From: an uncultured Burkholderiales bacterium
Lineage (GTDB): Bacteria > Pseudomonadota > Gammaproteobacteria > Burkholderiales > Burkholderiaceae_C
Length of the DNA stretch: 64,000 nt
Assembly (NCBI GenBank): GCA_903932865.1
Contig: CAIZHQ010000016.1
Coordinates: 62,001-126,000, forward strand
Reading direction: 5' to 3'
The notes under the pieces were generated by a model. It was not told where the DNA came from, made no database searches, and worked only from the letters and a program-made list of their open reading frames with translations. The position numbers and the translations under genes were made by a program. The stretch's first letter is position 1, and each line of letters begins with the position of its first letter. This document shows positions 40,799-50,464 of the stretch, one piece after another.

Positions 40799-42064
40799 AT
40801 GGATAAACTCATTATTCGCGGCGGCAAACGCCTGCAAGGCACGCTCGATGTGGCAGGTGCCAAGAACGCGGCCCTGCCCGAACTGTGTGCTGCCCTGCTG
40901 AGTGCAGAGCCCGTCATTCTGGGCAATGTGCCGCGCTTGCAAGACGTGTCGACCATGCTCAAGCTGATCCGCAACATGGGCGTGACAGCCGAGCACCACG
41001 ACGACGGCCGCGTCACCCTGAATGCCGGTGGCCTGAACAACCCCGAAGCCCCTTACGAGCTGGTCAAGACCATGCGCGCCTCGGTGCTGGCGCTCGGCCC
41101 CTTGTTGGCCCGCTTTGGCCACGCCAAGGTGTCCTTGCCCGGCGGCTGTGCCATTGGCTCGCGCCCGGTGGACCAGCACATCAAAGGTCTGCAGGCCATG
41201 GGTGCCATCATCACGGTGGAGCATGGCTACATGCTGGCCAGCCTGCCCGAGGGCCGCACGCGCCTGAAGGGCGCGCACATCACCACCGACATGGTCACCG
41301 TCACAGGCACTGAAAACTTCATGATGGCTGCGGCTTTGGCCGAAGGGGAGACGGTGCTTGAAAACGCCGCCCAGGAGCCAGAAATCCCTGATTTGGCGGA
41401 AATGCTCATCAAGATGGGTGCCAAGATTGAAGGCCACGGCACTCGCCGCATCCGCATCCAGGGTGTGGAACGTTTGCACGGTGCTCAGCACCAGGTGGTG
41501 GCCGACCGCATCGAGGCGGGCACGTTCCTGTGCGCAGTGGCGGCCACAGGCGGTGATGTGGTGCTTCGCCATGGCCGCGCTGACCACCTGGACGCCGTCA
41601 TCGACAAATTGCGGGAGGCCGGTGCCACCATCGAAGCTGGTGAGGACTTCATCCGTGTCAAATCCGAAGGTCGATTGAAGGCCCAGAGCTTTCGCACCAC
41701 CGAATACCCGGGTTTCCCCACCGACATGCAGGCGCAATTCATGGCGCTCAACTGCATCTCGCAAGGTGCGAGCAAAGTGACCGAAACGATTTTTGAAAAC
41801 CGATTCATGCACGTCAACGAGCTGGTGCGACTGGGTGCGCACATCCAGATCGACGGCAAGATCTCGGTGGTCCAAGGCGTGCCCAAACTCTCAGGCGCCA
41901 CCGTCATGGCCACCGACTTGCGCGCTTCGGCCAGCTTGGTGATCGCCGGTTTGGTGGCCGATGGTGAAACCACCGTCGAGCGCATCTACCACTTGGACCG
42001 GGGCTACGACCGCATGGAAGCCAAATTGCGCGCACTCGGTGCCGACATCGAAAGGGTGAAATGA
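40799..42064 (+). CDS. murA: UDP-N-acetylglucosamine 1-carboxyvinyltransferase
   Basis: Protein of 421 residues catalysing the first committed step of peptidoglycan synthesis, transfer of enolpyruvate from PEP to UDP-GlcNAc. The catalytic Cys, target of fosfomycin, is C117 in [15 protein letters not shown]; the Cys-to-Asp change that gives natural resistance is absent. K22-N23 in GAKNAALP and the conserved Arg region in [10 protein letters not shown] are present. Its stop overlaps the hisG start. A fosX gene lies about 7 kb downstream. Confidence 0.96.
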   Translation: MDKLIIRGGKRLQGTLDVAGAKNAALPELCAALLSAEPVILGNVPRLQDVSTMLKLIRNMGVTAEHHDDGRVTLNAGGLNNPEAPYELVKTMRASVLALGPLLARFGHAKVSLPGGCAIGSRPVDQHIKGLQAMGAIITVEHGYMLASLPEGRTRLKGAHITTDMVTVTGTENFMMAAALAEGETVLENAAQEPEIPDLAEMLIKMGAKIEGHGTRRIRIQGVERLHGAQHQVVADRIEAGTFLCAVAATGGDVVLRHGRADHLDAVIDKLREAGATIEAGEDFIRVKSEGRLKAQSFRTTEYPGFPTDMQAQFMALNCISQGASKVTETIFENRFMHVNELVRLGAHIQIDGKISVVQGVPKLSGATVMATDLRASASLVIAGLVADGETTVERIYHLDRGYDRMEAKLRALGADIERVK

Positions 42065-42702
42065 TCACGCTGGCCCTGTCCAAAGGACGCATCTTTGACG
42101 AAACCCTGCCACTGCTCAAAGCCGCGGGCATCGAGGTGCTGGAAGACCCCGAGAAATCCCGCAAGCTGATCTTGCCCACCAACCAGGCCAACGTGCGCGT
42201 GGTGTTGGTACGCGCCAGTGACGTGCCCACCTATGTGGAATACGGCGGTGCTGATTTGGGTGTGACGGGCCTGGACACCTTGATCGAACACGGCGGTCAG
42301 GGCTTGTACCAGCCGCTGGACCTGAACATCGCCAAATGCCGCATGAGCGTGGCGGTGCGCGCCGATGACGACTACGCCGCGCTGGTGCGCACCGGGGCAC
42401 GCCTGAAGGTGGCCACAAAATACACAGCCATAGCCCGCGACTTTTTTGCCACCAAGGGTGTACATGTGGACATGATCAAGCTCTACGGCAGCATGGAACT
42501 GGCCCCGCTCACGGGTCTGGCCGATGCGATTGTGGACTTGGTGTCGACGGGCAACACGCTCAAGGCCAACCACCTGGTCGAGGTCGAACGCATCATGGAC
42601 ATCAGCTCGCGTTTGGTGGTCAACCAGGCCGCACTCAAACTCAAGCAAGCATCGATCCGCGCCATCATCGACGCCTTTGCGGGCGCAGTGAAGAAAGACT
42701 GA
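42061..42702 (+). CDS. hisG: ATP phosphoribosyltransferase, short form
   Basis: Protein of 213 residues, first step of histidine synthesis (ATP plus PRPP). It starts [11 protein letters not shown], and the PRPP-site region [14 protein letters not shown] is clear. The C-terminal regulatory domain of the long form is absent, so a HisZ partner, not in this window, should be required for activity and feedback control. It overlaps murA by four bases and begins the his operon. Confidence 0.95.
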   Translation: MITLALSKGRIFDETLPLLKAAGIEVLEDPEKSRKLILPTNQANVRVVLVRASDVPTYVEYGGADLGVTGLDTLIEHGGQGLYQPLDLNIAKCRMSVAVRADDDYAALVRTGARLKVATKYTAIARDFFATKGVHVDMIKLYGSMELAPLTGLADAIVDLVSTGNTLKANHLVEVERIMDISSRLVVNQAALKLKQASIRAIIDAFAGAVKKD

Positions 42703-42707
42703 ACAAC

Positions 42708-44060
42708 ATGGACTCGTTGGGCTTGCAAGCCAAACCCTTGCAACTGAACACGGCGGATGCCGGTTTTGAAGCGGCCTTTGCGGCCCGCCTGCATTGGTCT
42801 GCCGACACCGACGCCGCCATCGAGCAGCGCGTGGCCGACATCCTGGTTGATGTGCAAAAACGCGGCGATGCGGCGGTGCTGGAGTACACCCAGCGTTTTG
42901 ACGGCCTGCAAGCTGCTGACGTGAAGGCTTTGGAAATCACCCAGTCTGAACTGCAGGCCGCGCTGGACAGCCTGCCTGCTGTGCAGCGCCAAGCCCTGCA
43001 AGCCGCTGCCGCCCGTGTGCGCCAGTACCACGAGGCGCAAAAGAAAGCATCGGGCGAGAGCTGGTCGTACCGCGACGCAGACGGCACGCTGCTGGGCCAA
43101 AAAGTCACGCCGCTCGATCGCGTGGGCATTTATGTGCCCGGTGGCAAAGCCGCTTACCCCTCTTCGGTGTTGATGAACGCGATTCCCGCCCATGTGGCCG
43201 GTGTGCAAGAGATCATCATGGTGGTGCCCACGCCTGCTGGCGTGCGCAACCCGCTGGTGCTGGCCGCTGCCTGTGTGGCGGGCGTGAGCCGCGCCTTCAC
43301 CGTGGGTGGCGCGCAAGCCGTGGCGGCGCTGGCTTACGGCACCGCCACCATCCCCAAAGTGGACAAGATCACCGGCCCCGGCAATGCCTATGTGGCCAGC
43401 GCCAAAAAGCGCGTGTTTGGCACCGTGGGCATCGACATGATTGCGGGCCCTTCAGAAATTCTGGTCTTGGCCGATGGCAGCACGCCCGCCGAATGGGTGG
43501 CGATGGATTTGTTCAGCCAGGCCGAGCACGACGAACTGGCGCAAAGCATTTTGCTGTGCCCCGATGCGGCCTACATCGCCGAAGTGCAAGCCGCCATTGA
43601 CCGCCTGCTGCCCTCCATGCCCCGCCGCGAGATCATTGCCAAGAGCTTGAACGACCGGGGTGCATTGATCCTCACGCGCAGCATGGCAGAAGCCTGCGCC
43701 ATCAGCAACCGCATCGCCCCCGAGCACCTGGAGGTGTCGAGCAGCGATCCGCACCGCTGGGAGCCGCTGCTGCGCCATGCAGGCGCCATCTTTTTGGGCG
43801 CTTTCACCAGCGAGTCGCTGGGCGACTATTGCGCTGGCCCCAACCACGTCTTGCCCACCAGCGGCACGGCGCGCTTTTCGTCCCCGCTTGGCGTGTACGA
43901 CTTCCAAAAACGCAGCAGCCTGATCGAGGTCAGCGAGGCGGGTGCGCAAAGCTTGGGCCGCATTGCCGCCGAGCTGGCTTATGGCGAAGGCCTGCAAGCC
44001 CACGCCCGCGCCGCCGAACTCCGTTTGAACTCTGTGCCCCCCATGCGAGAGCCGACATGA
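42708..44060 (+). CDS. hisD: Histidinol dehydrogenase
   Basis: Zinc enzyme of 450 residues that performs the last two oxidations to histidine. The HisD set is complete: [20 protein letters not shown] (Glu-His pair), [15 protein letters not shown] and [10 protein letters not shown]. It is distinct from the HisD-family protein at 4889 but uses the same ligands. Overlap with hisC is four bases. Confidence 0.95.
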   Translation: MDSLGLQAKPLQLNTADAGFEAAFAARLHWSADTDAAIEQRVADILVDVQKRGDAAVLEYTQRFDGLQAADVKALEITQSELQAALDSLPAVQRQALQAAAARVRQYHEAQKKASGESWSYRDADGTLLGQKVTPLDRVGIYVPGGKAAYPSSVLMNAIPAHVAGVQEIIMVVPTPAGVRNPLVLAAACVAGVSRAFTVGGAQAVAALAYGTATIPKVDKITGPGNAYVASAKKRVFGTVGIDMIAGPSEILVLADGSTPAEWVAMDLFSQAEHDELAQSILLCPDAAYIAEVQAAIDRLLPSMPRREIIAKSLNDRGALILTRSMAEACAISNRIAPEHLEVSSSDPHRWEPLLRHAGAIFLGAFTSESLGDYCAGPNHVLPTSGTARFSSPLGVYDFQKRSSLIEVSEAGAQSLGRIAAELAYGEGLQAHARAAELRLNSVPPMREPT

Positions 44061-45139
44061 CCGTGAGCCCTACACTGATGCAACGCATCCGCCAAGACGT
44101 GCAATCCATGCACGCTTACGCCATCCAAGATTCGGTGGGCATGGTCAAGCTCGACGCGATGGAGAACCCGCACAGGTTGCCTGCTGATTTGCAAAAGGCC
44201 TTGGGCGAGCGACTGGGCGCTTTGGCCCTGAACCGCTACCCCGGCGAGCGTGTGAATGAGCTGCGCCATGCCTTGGCCAGCCATGCGAGCATGCCCGAAG
44301 GCTTTGACATCATGCTGGGCAACGGCTCGGACGAATTGATCTCTTTGCTGGCCATGGCCTGTGATGTGCCCGGGGCGGCCATCCTGTCCCCGTTGCCTGG
44401 CTTTGTGATGTACGCCATGAGTGCCCAGCTGCAAGGCCTGGCCTTTCACGGCGTGCCGCTCACCCCCGACTTTGAACTCGATGAAGCCGCCATGCTGGCG
44501 GCGATTGATCAACACAAGCCGTCCATTGTGTATCTGGCGTATCCCAACAACCCCACGGGCAACTTGTGGAACGACGACACGATCGAAAAGATCGTGCTGG
44601 CCCAAGGCGCACAAGGCGGTTTGGTCATCATGGACGAGGCTTACCAGCCCTTCGCCAGCCGCAACTACATCGACCGCATCGCGCGGCATTCGCACGTCTT
44701 GCTCATGCGCACGCTCAGCAAGTTTGGCTTGGCCGGTGTGCGTCTGGGCTACATGATCGGCCCCAAGGCGTTGGTGGCCGAGGTCGACAAGGTGCGCCCG
44801 CCCTACAACATCAGCGTGCTCAACTGCGAGTGTGCTTTGTTTGCGTTGGAACACAACGATGTGTTTGCTGTTCAGGCCCAAGACCTGCGCGCTCAGCGAG
44901 CCCGTTTGCTCGCGGAACTGGCCACCATGCCTGGCGTCACGCCCTTTCCGAGCGAAGCCAACATGATCTTGGCCCGCGTGCCCGATGCGGCCAAAACTTT
45001 TGACGGTCTGAAGGCCCACAAAGTCCTGATCAAGAACATTTCTAAAATGCACCCATTGCTGGCCAACTGCTTGCGTCTGACGGTGGGCACCGCCGCAGAA
45101 AACGACCAACTCATCGCCGCTCTGAAAGCTTCCTTATGA
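44057..45139 (+). CDS. hisC: Histidinol-phosphate aminotransferase
   Basis: PLP enzyme of 360 residues from ATG 44057, which overlaps the hisD stop. Key blocks are [11 protein letters not shown] near the start, [33 protein letters not shown] and [15 protein letters not shown], whose Lys binds PLP. It converts imidazole-acetol phosphate to histidinol phosphate using glutamate. An upstream extension of the frame lies inside hisD and is not used. Confidence 0.95.
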   Translation: MTVSPTLMQRIRQDVQSMHAYAIQDSVGMVKLDAMENPHRLPADLQKALGERLGALALNRYPGERVNELRHALASHASMPEGFDIMLGNGSDELISLLAMACDVPGAAILSPLPGFVMYAMSAQLQGLAFHGVPLTPDFELDEAAMLAAIDQHKPSIVYLAYPNNPTGNLWNDDTIEKIVLAQGAQGGLVIMDEAYQPFASRNYIDRIARHSHVLLMRTLSKFGLAGVRLGYMIGPKALVAEVDKVRPPYNISVLNCECALFALEHNDVFAVQAQDLRAQRARLLAELATMPGVTPFPSEANMILARVPDAAKTFDGLKAHKVLIKNISKMHPLLANCLRLTVGTAAENDQLIAALKASL

Positions 45140-45726
45140 ACCGCACCGCTGCCGTCACACGCAAGACCGCCGAGACGAACATCCGCGTCGCCCTCAACCT
45201 GGACGGCACGGGCCAAGCCAAGCTGGCTTCGGGCATCGGTTTTCTGGACCACATGCTGGACCAAATCGCCCGTCACGGCTTGATCGATCTGGACATTGCC
45301 TGCGAAGGTGACTTGCACATCGACGGCCACCACACGGTGGAAGACATTGGCATCACCTTGGGGCAAGCCTTTGCGCAAGCCATGGGTGACAAAAAAGGCA
45401 TCCGCCGCTATGGCCACGCCTATGTGCCGCTTGATGAAGCGCTGAGCCGCGTGGTGGTGGATTTTTCCGGTCGCCCCGGCTTGCACATGGACGTGACATT
45501 CACCTCGGGTTCCTTGGGCGCGCTCGACACCCAGTTGATTTACGAGTTCTTCCAAGGCTTTGTGAACCACGCGCTGTGCACGCTGCACATCGACAACCTC
45601 AAGGGCCACAACGCACACCACCAGTGCGAAACCATCTTCAAGGCCTTCGCTCGCGCCGTGCGTGCCGCGCTCGAACTTGATCCCCGCTCGGCGGGTGTGA
45701 TCCCTTCCACCAAAGGCAGCCTCTGA
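45136..45726 (+). CDS. hisB: Imidazoleglycerol-phosphate dehydratase
   Basis: Monofunctional enzyme of 196 residues with the metal-binding repeats [24 protein letters not shown], and later [10 protein letters not shown] (paired His-Glu clusters for manganese). It lacks the histidinol-phosphatase domain fused in E. coli HisB, as in other betaproteobacteria. ATGA overlap with hisC and one-base gap to hisH. Confidence 0.96.
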   Translation: MNRTAAVTRKTAETNIRVALNLDGTGQAKLASGIGFLDHMLDQIARHGLIDLDIACEGDLHIDGHHTVEDIGITLGQAFAQAMGDKKGIRRYGHAYVPLDEALSRVVVDFSGRPGLHMDVTFTSGSLGALDTQLIYEFFQGFVNHALCTLHIDNLKGHNAHHQCETIFKAFARAVRAALELDPRSAGVIPSTKGSL

Positions 45727-45727
45727 C

Positions 45728-46384
45728 ATGAGCGTCAACCGCGTCGCCGTCGTGGACTACGGCATGGGCAACCTGCGCAGTGTGGCTCAGGCCGTCATGC
45801 ACGCCGCCTCCAGCGTGGACCATGCCGAAGTGACTGTGACGTCTGACCCGCAAGTGGTGCGCGACGCACACCGCGTGGTGTTGCCAGGGCAGGGCGCCAT
45901 GCCCGACTGCATGCGTGAGCTGCGCGAGTCGGGTTTGCTGGACGCCGTGCTTGAAGCGGCAGCCAGCAAACCCTTGTTTGGTGTGTGCGTGGGCATGCAG
46001 ATGCTGCTGGACCACAGCGACGAGGGTGACACGCCCGGTCTTGGCTTGATCCCCGGCCGCGTGGTCAAGTTCGAGCTGGCGGGGCGCATCCAGCCCGACG
46101 GCACCCGCTACAAAGTGCCACAAATGGGCTGGAACCAGGTTTGGCAAGACAAACCAGTGCATGCCCTGTGGCAGGGCGTGGAAGACGGCAGCTGGTATTA
46201 TTTTGTGCACAGCTTCTATGCCCAGGTGGCCAACCCGGCGCACAGCGCGGCCCAGACCGATTACGGTGGCCGCTTTGCTTGCGCCATTGCCCGTGACAAC
46301 ATATTTGCCACCCAGTTTCACCCCGAAAAAAGCGCGGCCCAAGGCTTGGCCTTGTTCCGCAATTTCCTCCACTGGCAGCCTTGA
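45728..46384 (+). CDS. hisH: Imidazole glycerol phosphate synthase glutaminase subunit
   Basis: Class I glutamine amidotransferase of 218 residues. The nucleophile Cys is in GVCVGMQML, and the His-Glu pair is in TQFHPEKS. It supplies ammonia to HisF through a tunnel. Its partner hisF is encoded 1.7 kb downstream, after hisA and a mutarotase gene. Confidence 0.96.
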   Translation: MSVNRVAVVDYGMGNLRSVAQAVMHAASSVDHAEVTVTSDPQVVRDAHRVVLPGQGAMPDCMRELRESGLLDAVLEAAASKPLFGVCVGMQMLLDHSDEGDTPGLGLIPGRVVKFELAGRIQPDGTRYKVPQMGWNQVWQDKPVHALWQGVEDGSWYYFVHSFYAQVANPAHSAAQTDYGGRFACAIARDNIFATQFHPEKSAAQGLALFRNFLHWQP

Positions 46385-46431
46385 GAAGTTTTCACTGCCG
46401 CTTCTTTCTCTCCACTGCTTTTGAACCCGCC

Positions 46432-47172
46432 ATGATTCTGATCCCCGCCATTGACCTCAAAGACGGCCACTGCGTTCGCCTCAAACAGGGCGATATGGAC
46501 CAAGCCACGACCTTCGGTGAAGACCCCGCCGCCATGGCCCGCACCTGGCTTGAAAAAGGCGCACGGCGTCTGCACCTGGTGGATCTGAATGGGGCTTTCG
46601 CGGGCAAGCCGCAAAACTTCGGGGCCATCAAGTCCATCCTCAAGGCTGTGGGCGACGACATCCCGGTGCAGCTGGGCGGTGGCATCCGCGATCTGGACAC
46701 GATTGAAAAGTACATCGACAGCGGCCTGCGCTACGTCATCATCGGCACCGCCGCCGTCAAGAACCCCGGCTTTTTGAAAGACGCCTGCACCGCCTTTGGC
46801 GGCCACATCATCGTCGGCCTGGACGCCAAAGACGGCAAAGTCGCCACCGACGGCTGGAGCAAGCTCACCGGCCACGAAGTGGTGGACCTGGCCAAGAAGT
46901 TCGAAGACTGGGGCGTGGAGTCCATCATTTACACCGACATTGGCCGTGACGGCATGCTCAGCGGCATCAACATCGAGGCCACCGTGAAGCTGGCCCAAGC
47001 CCTGACGATTCCCGTGATCGCTTCGGGCGGCCTGTCCAACATGGCCGACATTGAGCAGCTGTGCGCCGTGGAAGACGAAGGCGTGGAAGGCGTGATCTGC
47101 GGCCGCGCCGTGTATTCGGGCGACTTGGACTTCGCGCTGGCGCAACAACGCGCCGACGAACTCAACGGCTGA
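46432..47172 (+). CDS. hisA: Phosphoribosylformimino-5-aminoimidazole carboxamide ribotide isomerase
   Basis: TIM-barrel enzyme of 246 residues from ATG 46432 ([13 protein letters not shown]); an upstream in-frame stretch overlapping hisH is not typical. Catalytic Asp residues are in the first strand (AIDL) and in [10 protein letters not shown]. Phosphate-binding loops are QLGGGIRD and ASGGLSN. It is the fourth step of the pathway. Confidence 0.95.
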   Translation: MILIPAIDLKDGHCVRLKQGDMDQATTFGEDPAAMARTWLEKGARRLHLVDLNGAFAGKPQNFGAIKSILKAVGDDIPVQLGGGIRDLDTIEKYIDSGLRYVIIGTAAVKNPGFLKDACTAFGGHIIVGLDAKDGKVATDGWSKLTGHEVVDLAKKFEDWGVESIIYTDIGRDGMLSGINIEATVKLAQALTIPVIASGGLSNMADIEQLCAVEDEGVEGVICGRAVYSGDLDFALAQQRADELNG

Positions 47173-47193
47173 TCCATCCCCTCGCGATTGCAC

Positions 47194-48051
47194 ATGAGCG
47201 CTCAGGCCACTTGTCGCGACACCGCGTTCGCGGGTCTGCCCGCTCGCGAATTGACCCTGCCTCAAGGCGACCGCTTGCGGGTGGCGCTGCACGGCGCGCA
47301 TGTGCTGTCTTGGATGTCGGGCGGGCAAGAGCGCCTGTACCTCAGCCCCCAAAGCATTTTGGACGGCAATGCCGCCATTCGGGGTGGTGTGCCGGTGTGC
47401 TTTCCGCAGTTCAACCAGCGCGGCCCTATGGCCGATCACCTGCCCAAACACGGTTTTGCCCGCAACGTGGCTTGGCAGGCCGATGCGCCTGAACTGGGTG
47501 CCGAGCATGCCCGCCTCACGCTGCGCTTGAAGGACAAGGCCCAAACCCGCGCCTGGTGGCCCCAAGCCTTTGCCTTGGCGCTGCACATAGACCTGAGCCC
47601 GGATGCCTTGCAACTGACGCTGGACGTGCACAACACAGACACCCAAGCGCTGGCATTCTCTGGCGCACTGCACACCTATTTGGCCGTGCCCGACGTGACG
47701 CAGGCCACGTTGCAGGGCTTGGGTGGTCAACCCGAATGGGATTCGCTGACCGACACCCATGCGCCCGCTGCCGACTCGATCCGCTTCGCCGCCGAATTTG
47801 ACCGCGTCTACGAAGCCGGGCCAAAGCCCATGACGCTCAACGAAACCTTGCAGATTAGCCAAAGCCCCAGCTGGGCCAACACCGTGGTCTGGAACCCCGC
47901 ACAAGACCTGTGCAAGCGCCTGGCCGACATGCCCGATGACGGCTGGCGTCAGATGCTGTGCGTCGAAGCCGCGCAGGTCTACGAACCCATCACCTTGCCT
48001 GTAGGCGGGCGCTGGGCGGGCTGGCAGCGCTTGCAAGTGCTGAAACCCTGA
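47194..48051 (+). CDS. D-hexose-6-phosphate mutarotase-like protein (aldose 1-epimerase superfamily)
   Basis: Protein of 285 residues from ATG 47194. The YeaD-type galactose mutarotase fold shows in HGAHVLSWMSGGQERLYLSP, IRGGVPVCFPQF and PKHGFARNVAW with the catalytic His, and a Glu region in VWNPAQDL/CVEAAQV near the end. Such proteins interconvert anomers of glucose 6-phosphate or related sugars. It interrupts the his genes between hisA and hisF, 21 bases after hisA and 24 before hisF, in the same direction. No known link to histidine synthesis. Confidence 0.83.
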   Translation: MSAQATCRDTAFAGLPARELTLPQGDRLRVALHGAHVLSWMSGGQERLYLSPQSILDGNAAIRGGVPVCFPQFNQRGPMADHLPKHGFARNVAWQADAPELGAEHARLTLRLKDKAQTRAWWPQAFALALHIDLSPDALQLTLDVHNTDTQALAFSGALHTYLAVPDVTQATLQGLGGQPEWDSLTDTHAPAADSIRFAAEFDRVYEAGPKPMTLNETLQISQSPSWANTVVWNPAQDLCKRLADMPDDGWRQMLCVEAAQVYEPITLPVGGRWAGWQRLQVLKP

Positions 48052-48075
48052 ACCCATTCAACCAGAGAAGTCCTC

Positions 48076-48876
48076 ATGCTCGCCAAACGCATCATCCCTT
48101 GCCTTGACGTGACCGGCGGTCGCGTGGTCAAGGGCGTCAACTTTGTCGAACTGCGCGACGCCGGCGACCCGGTCGAAATCGCGGCCCGCTACAACGAGCA
48201 GGGGGCCGACGAACTCACGTTTTTGGACATCACCGCCACCAGCGACGGGCGCGACGTGATCCTGCACATCATCGAAGCCGTAGCCAGCCAGGTCTTCATT
48301 CCGCTCACCGTGGGCGGCGGTGTACGCACCGTGGAAGACGTGCGCCGATTGCTCAACGCCGGGGCCGACAAAACCAGCTTCAACTCGGCCGCCATTGCCA
48401 ACCCGCAAGTCATCCGCGAAGCGTCTGCCAAATACGGCGCGCAATGCATCGTGGTGGCCATCGACGCCAAGCGCCGCACACCCGAAGACGAGCAGCGCAT
48501 CGGCACCCACGGTCTGCCCATGGGCCCCGGCTGGGACGTTTACAGCCACGGCGGCCGCAAAAACGTGGGCTTGGATGCGGTGGCCTGGGCCAGCCAAATG
48601 GCCGAGTACGGCGCAGGCGAAATCTTGCTCACCAGCATGGACCGCGACGGCACCAAAAGCGGCTTTGACCTGCAACTGACCCGCGCCGTGAGCGACGCGG
48701 TGAGTGTGCCCGTGATCGCATCAGGCGGCGTGGGCAACCTCGACCACTTGGCCGACGGTGTGAGCATCGGCGGTGCGGACGCCGTTTTGGCTGCGAGCAT
48801 CTTTCACTATGGTGAGTACACCGTGCAGCAGGCCAAAGTGCGCATGCGCGAGCGCGGTATCGCCGTGCGCTTGTAA
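48076..48876 (+). CDS. hisF: Imidazole glycerol phosphate synthase cyclase subunit
   Basis: TIM-barrel cyclase of 266 residues. Catalytic Asp residues lie in [18 protein letters not shown] and in [13 protein letters not shown]; the phosphate loop is VGGGVRT. It makes IGP and AICAR with HisH. The stop codon at 48874-48876 marks the left border of an accessory insertion that separates hisF from hisI by nearly 1.6 kb. Confidence 0.96.
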   Translation: MLAKRIIPCLDVTGGRVVKGVNFVELRDAGDPVEIAARYNEQGADELTFLDITATSDGRDVILHIIEAVASQVFIPLTVGGGVRTVEDVRRLLNAGADKTSFNSAAIANPQVIREASAKYGAQCIVVAIDAKRRTPEDEQRIGTHGLPMGPGWDVYSHGGRKNVGLDAVAWASQMAEYGAGEILLTSMDRDGTKSGFDLQLTRAVSDAVSVPVIASGGVGNLDHLADGVSIGGADAVLAASIFHYGEYTVQQAKVRMRERGIAVRL

Positions 48877-48962
48877 AGCCAATTCAAAAACGCTTCCACA
48901 TCGGCCACACCCATCTCGAAAGGGTAATGGATGCCATTGGATAAAAAATAGAATTTAATAGA
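48876..48962 (-). pseudogene. Truncated integron-type tyrosine integrase fragment
   Basis: On the minus strand this stretch reads IKFYFLSNGIHYP then [15 protein letters not shown]. It matches the N-terminal domain of integron integrases, where the pattern is WxxRFIxFHGxRHP, then xxMGxxEVEAFLxxLA, without gaps over about 25 residues. The match ends exactly at the hisF stop codon, and no start codon or catalytic domain is present, so it is a relic. It points leftwards, away from fosX. Recognised by eye; short length keeps confidence moderate. Confidence 0.55.
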
Positions 48963-49237
48963 GGTAATATTTATCAGTGATAAGTCTATAGTGCATACAC
49001 CTAACCCGCTCGCGCACTTGATCGAGCAAGCAGGTCGCAGCAAGGAAGGAGCACCGGGTTCATGGCAATTTTTACCTGTACAAAACCACATATCCGAACC
49101 TGTGGAGCAAGGTGCAAACGGTTTGCAGCTATTTCATCTAAAAGAAGTATCGACTTTGCCCATGAGCCGTTTCCCGCCGTGTCGCACTAACAAACCGTTC
49201 GAGAGGCATCGTCGGCATTACCGACCTTAGGAGTCAC
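48877..49237. other. Left arm of the accessory insertion (gap hisF-fosX)
   Basis: These 361 bases are clearly more AT-rich than the his genes. They hold the integrase fragment, a 13-bp palindrome and then sequence with no convincing gene. A 42-codon frame from ATG 49061 to TAA 49189 is possible but has no recognisable family. TAGGAG before ATG 49238 is the ribosome-binding site of fosX. Confidence 0.6.
48971..48983. promoter_or_regulatory. Perfect 13-bp palindrome upstream of fosX
   Basis: TTATCAGTGATAA is an exact inverted repeat. Its core TATCAGTGATA is the same as in the Tn10 tetO2 operator. It is the only clear operator-like sequence between hisF and fosX. Whether a TetR-type protein uses it is unknown; no such gene lies nearby. 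Confidence 0.35.
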
Positions 49238-49642
49238 ATGACCATCCGAGGCATCAGTCATCTCACTTTCATCGTGCGTGACCTTGAGCGCACTGCAGCG
49301 TTGTTCTGTCAGGCGCTTGGGGCTGTGGAAGTCTATGACAGCAAAGATCGTCAGTTCTCCTTGTCGCGCGAAAAGTTTTTCCTGCTCGGTGGTGTTTGGT
49401 TGGCGTTTATGCAGGGTGAACCAATCGAGCGTTCCTACCGCCATGTCGCGTTTGCCGTTGATGACGATGAACTCGCGATTTACGAAAGCCGCTTGATCGC
49501 TGCAGGTGTAGAGGTGAAGCCCCCACGTCCGCGTGTGGAGGGAGAAGGGCGCTCTTTGTATTTCTACGATTTCGACAACAATCTGTTCGAGTTGCACACG
49601 GGTACCCTTCATGAGCGACTTGAGGGGTATCACGGTGATTGA
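49238..49642 (+). CDS. fosX: Fosfomycin epoxide hydrolase FosX
   Basis: Glyoxalase-fold protein of 134 residues. Metal ligands are H8, H69 and E118, and E45 in LSREKFFLL matches the catalytic base that distinguishes FosX (water addition) from FosA and FosB (thiol addition). RPRVEGEGRSLYFYDFDNN and the end HTGTLHERLEGYH are strongly FosX-like. It opens the fosfomycin epoxide and so protects MurA, whose drug-sensitive Cys is retained at 40799-42064. It lies in an insertion within the his operon, with AT-richer DNA upstream. Some FosX homologues have weak activity, so resistance level is not predictable. Confidence 0.87.
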   Translation: MTIRGISHLTFIVRDLERTAALFCQALGAVEVYDSKDRQFSLSREKFFLLGGVWLAFMQGEPIERSYRHVAFAVDDDELAIYESRLIAAGVEVKPPRPRVEGEGRSLYFYDFDNNLFELHTGTLHERLEGYHGD

Positions 49643-49668
49643 CAACAAACCTAACTGAGGATGACAAC

Positions 49669-49917
49669 ATGCTTCAATTGCGCCCGAGCTGTGAATGTTG
49701 CGACAAAGACCTTTCCCCCGATTCCACGCAAGCACGCATTTGCTCTTTCGAATGCACCTTCTGCTCGTCATGCGCAGAGAACGTGCTGGCGGGCAAGTGC
49801 CCTAACTGCGGGGGTGAGTTGGTGGTCCGTCCTCGTCGCCCTGCAGCCAAGTTGGTTAAGTTCCCGGCATCCACCGAACGCGTCGTGAAGCAGCATGGCT
49901 GCCAAGAGGCCGCGTGA
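49669..49917 (+). CDS. DUF1272-family zinc-ribbon-like small protein
   Basis: Small protein of 82 residues from ATG 49669. The first 45 residues are full of cysteines: CECCDKDL, then CSFECTFCSSCAENVL and KCPNCGGEL, a pattern that should bind two zinc ions. This is the DUF1272 family, of unknown function, often found beside GNAT or glyoxalase genes. It is 26 bases after fosX. The tail (KFPASTERVVKQHGCQEAA) is less conserved. Confidence 0.85.
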   Translation: MLQLRPSCECCDKDLSPDSTQARICSFECTFCSSCAENVLAGKCPNCGGELVVRPRRPAAKLVKFPASTERVVKQHGCQEAA

Positions 49918-49927
49918 ACAACACTTT

Positions 49928-50392
49928 ATGCAGATCGCCTTAGAGCCCGCCAACCAGCCCGAAGTCCTCGCGCTCATTGAGCAGTTGGACGCGTACCAAA
50001 AGCCGCTTTATCCGGCAGAGAGTCACCACGGTATCGACTTGGCCGCCTTGTCGCAGCCCAATGTCATCTTCGCAGTCGCTCGCGACTCATTGGGCCAAGC
50101 GGTGGCTTGTGGGGCCATCGTGATCGAGCCCGCTTATGGGGAGCTCAAGAGAATGTTCACGCTGCCCAGCCACCGGGGCCAAGGCATCGCCCGCTCGCTG
50201 TTGCAATGGCTGGAAGCGCAGGCGCAGGCCCGCGGCTGCCATCTTTTCATGCTCGAAACCGGATACCTTCAACCCGAGGCCATCGCTTTGTATGAGCGGC
50301 TTGGCTACAGCCGTCGAGGTCCGTTCGGCCCGTATACGGAAGACCCCAACAGTGTGTTCATGCACAAGTCAGCCGCTGGCCCACTTCGCTGA
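49928..50392 (+). CDS. GNAT-family N-acetyltransferase
   Basis: Protein of 154 residues from ATG 49928 (MQIALEPANQPEVLAL); an ATG at 49895 would overlap the DUF1272 gene and add eleven residues. The acetyl-CoA loop is HRGQGIARSLLQWL, with LKRMFTLPS before it and EAIALYERLGYSRRGPFGPY after it. Relatives include PaiA-like and amino-acid N-acyltransferases; the substrate is not evident. Third gene of the fosX insertion, followed by 72 bases and then hisI. Confidence 0.85.
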   Translation: MQIALEPANQPEVLALIEQLDAYQKPLYPAESHHGIDLAALSQPNVIFAVARDSLGQAVACGAIVIEPAYGELKRMFTLPSHRGQGIARSLLQWLEAQAQARGCHLFMLETGYLQPEAIALYERLGYSRRGPFGPYTEDPNSVFMHKSAAGPLR

Positions 50393-50464
50393 TGGGTCGA
50401 TCAATGGCTGCGTCATGAGGACGAACACAGGTTTCCCGCCCCAATGTCTTAAGATCACTCCCCT

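Noticed and set aside
49186..49209. attC-like half site (CTAACAAACCGTTCGAGAGG) and two ACCTAAC boxes near 48999 and 49649-49655, suggesting integron cassettes
   Set aside because: No matching right half with GTTRRRY was found within the usual distance, and the first box deviates from RYYYAAC. The integrase relic stands, but a cassette array is not supported.
48991..49230. 79-residue plus-strand frame starting with GTG upstream of fosX
   Set aside because: Low-complexity, basic tail, no family resemblance, no clear ribosome-binding site, and it nearly abuts the fosX start.
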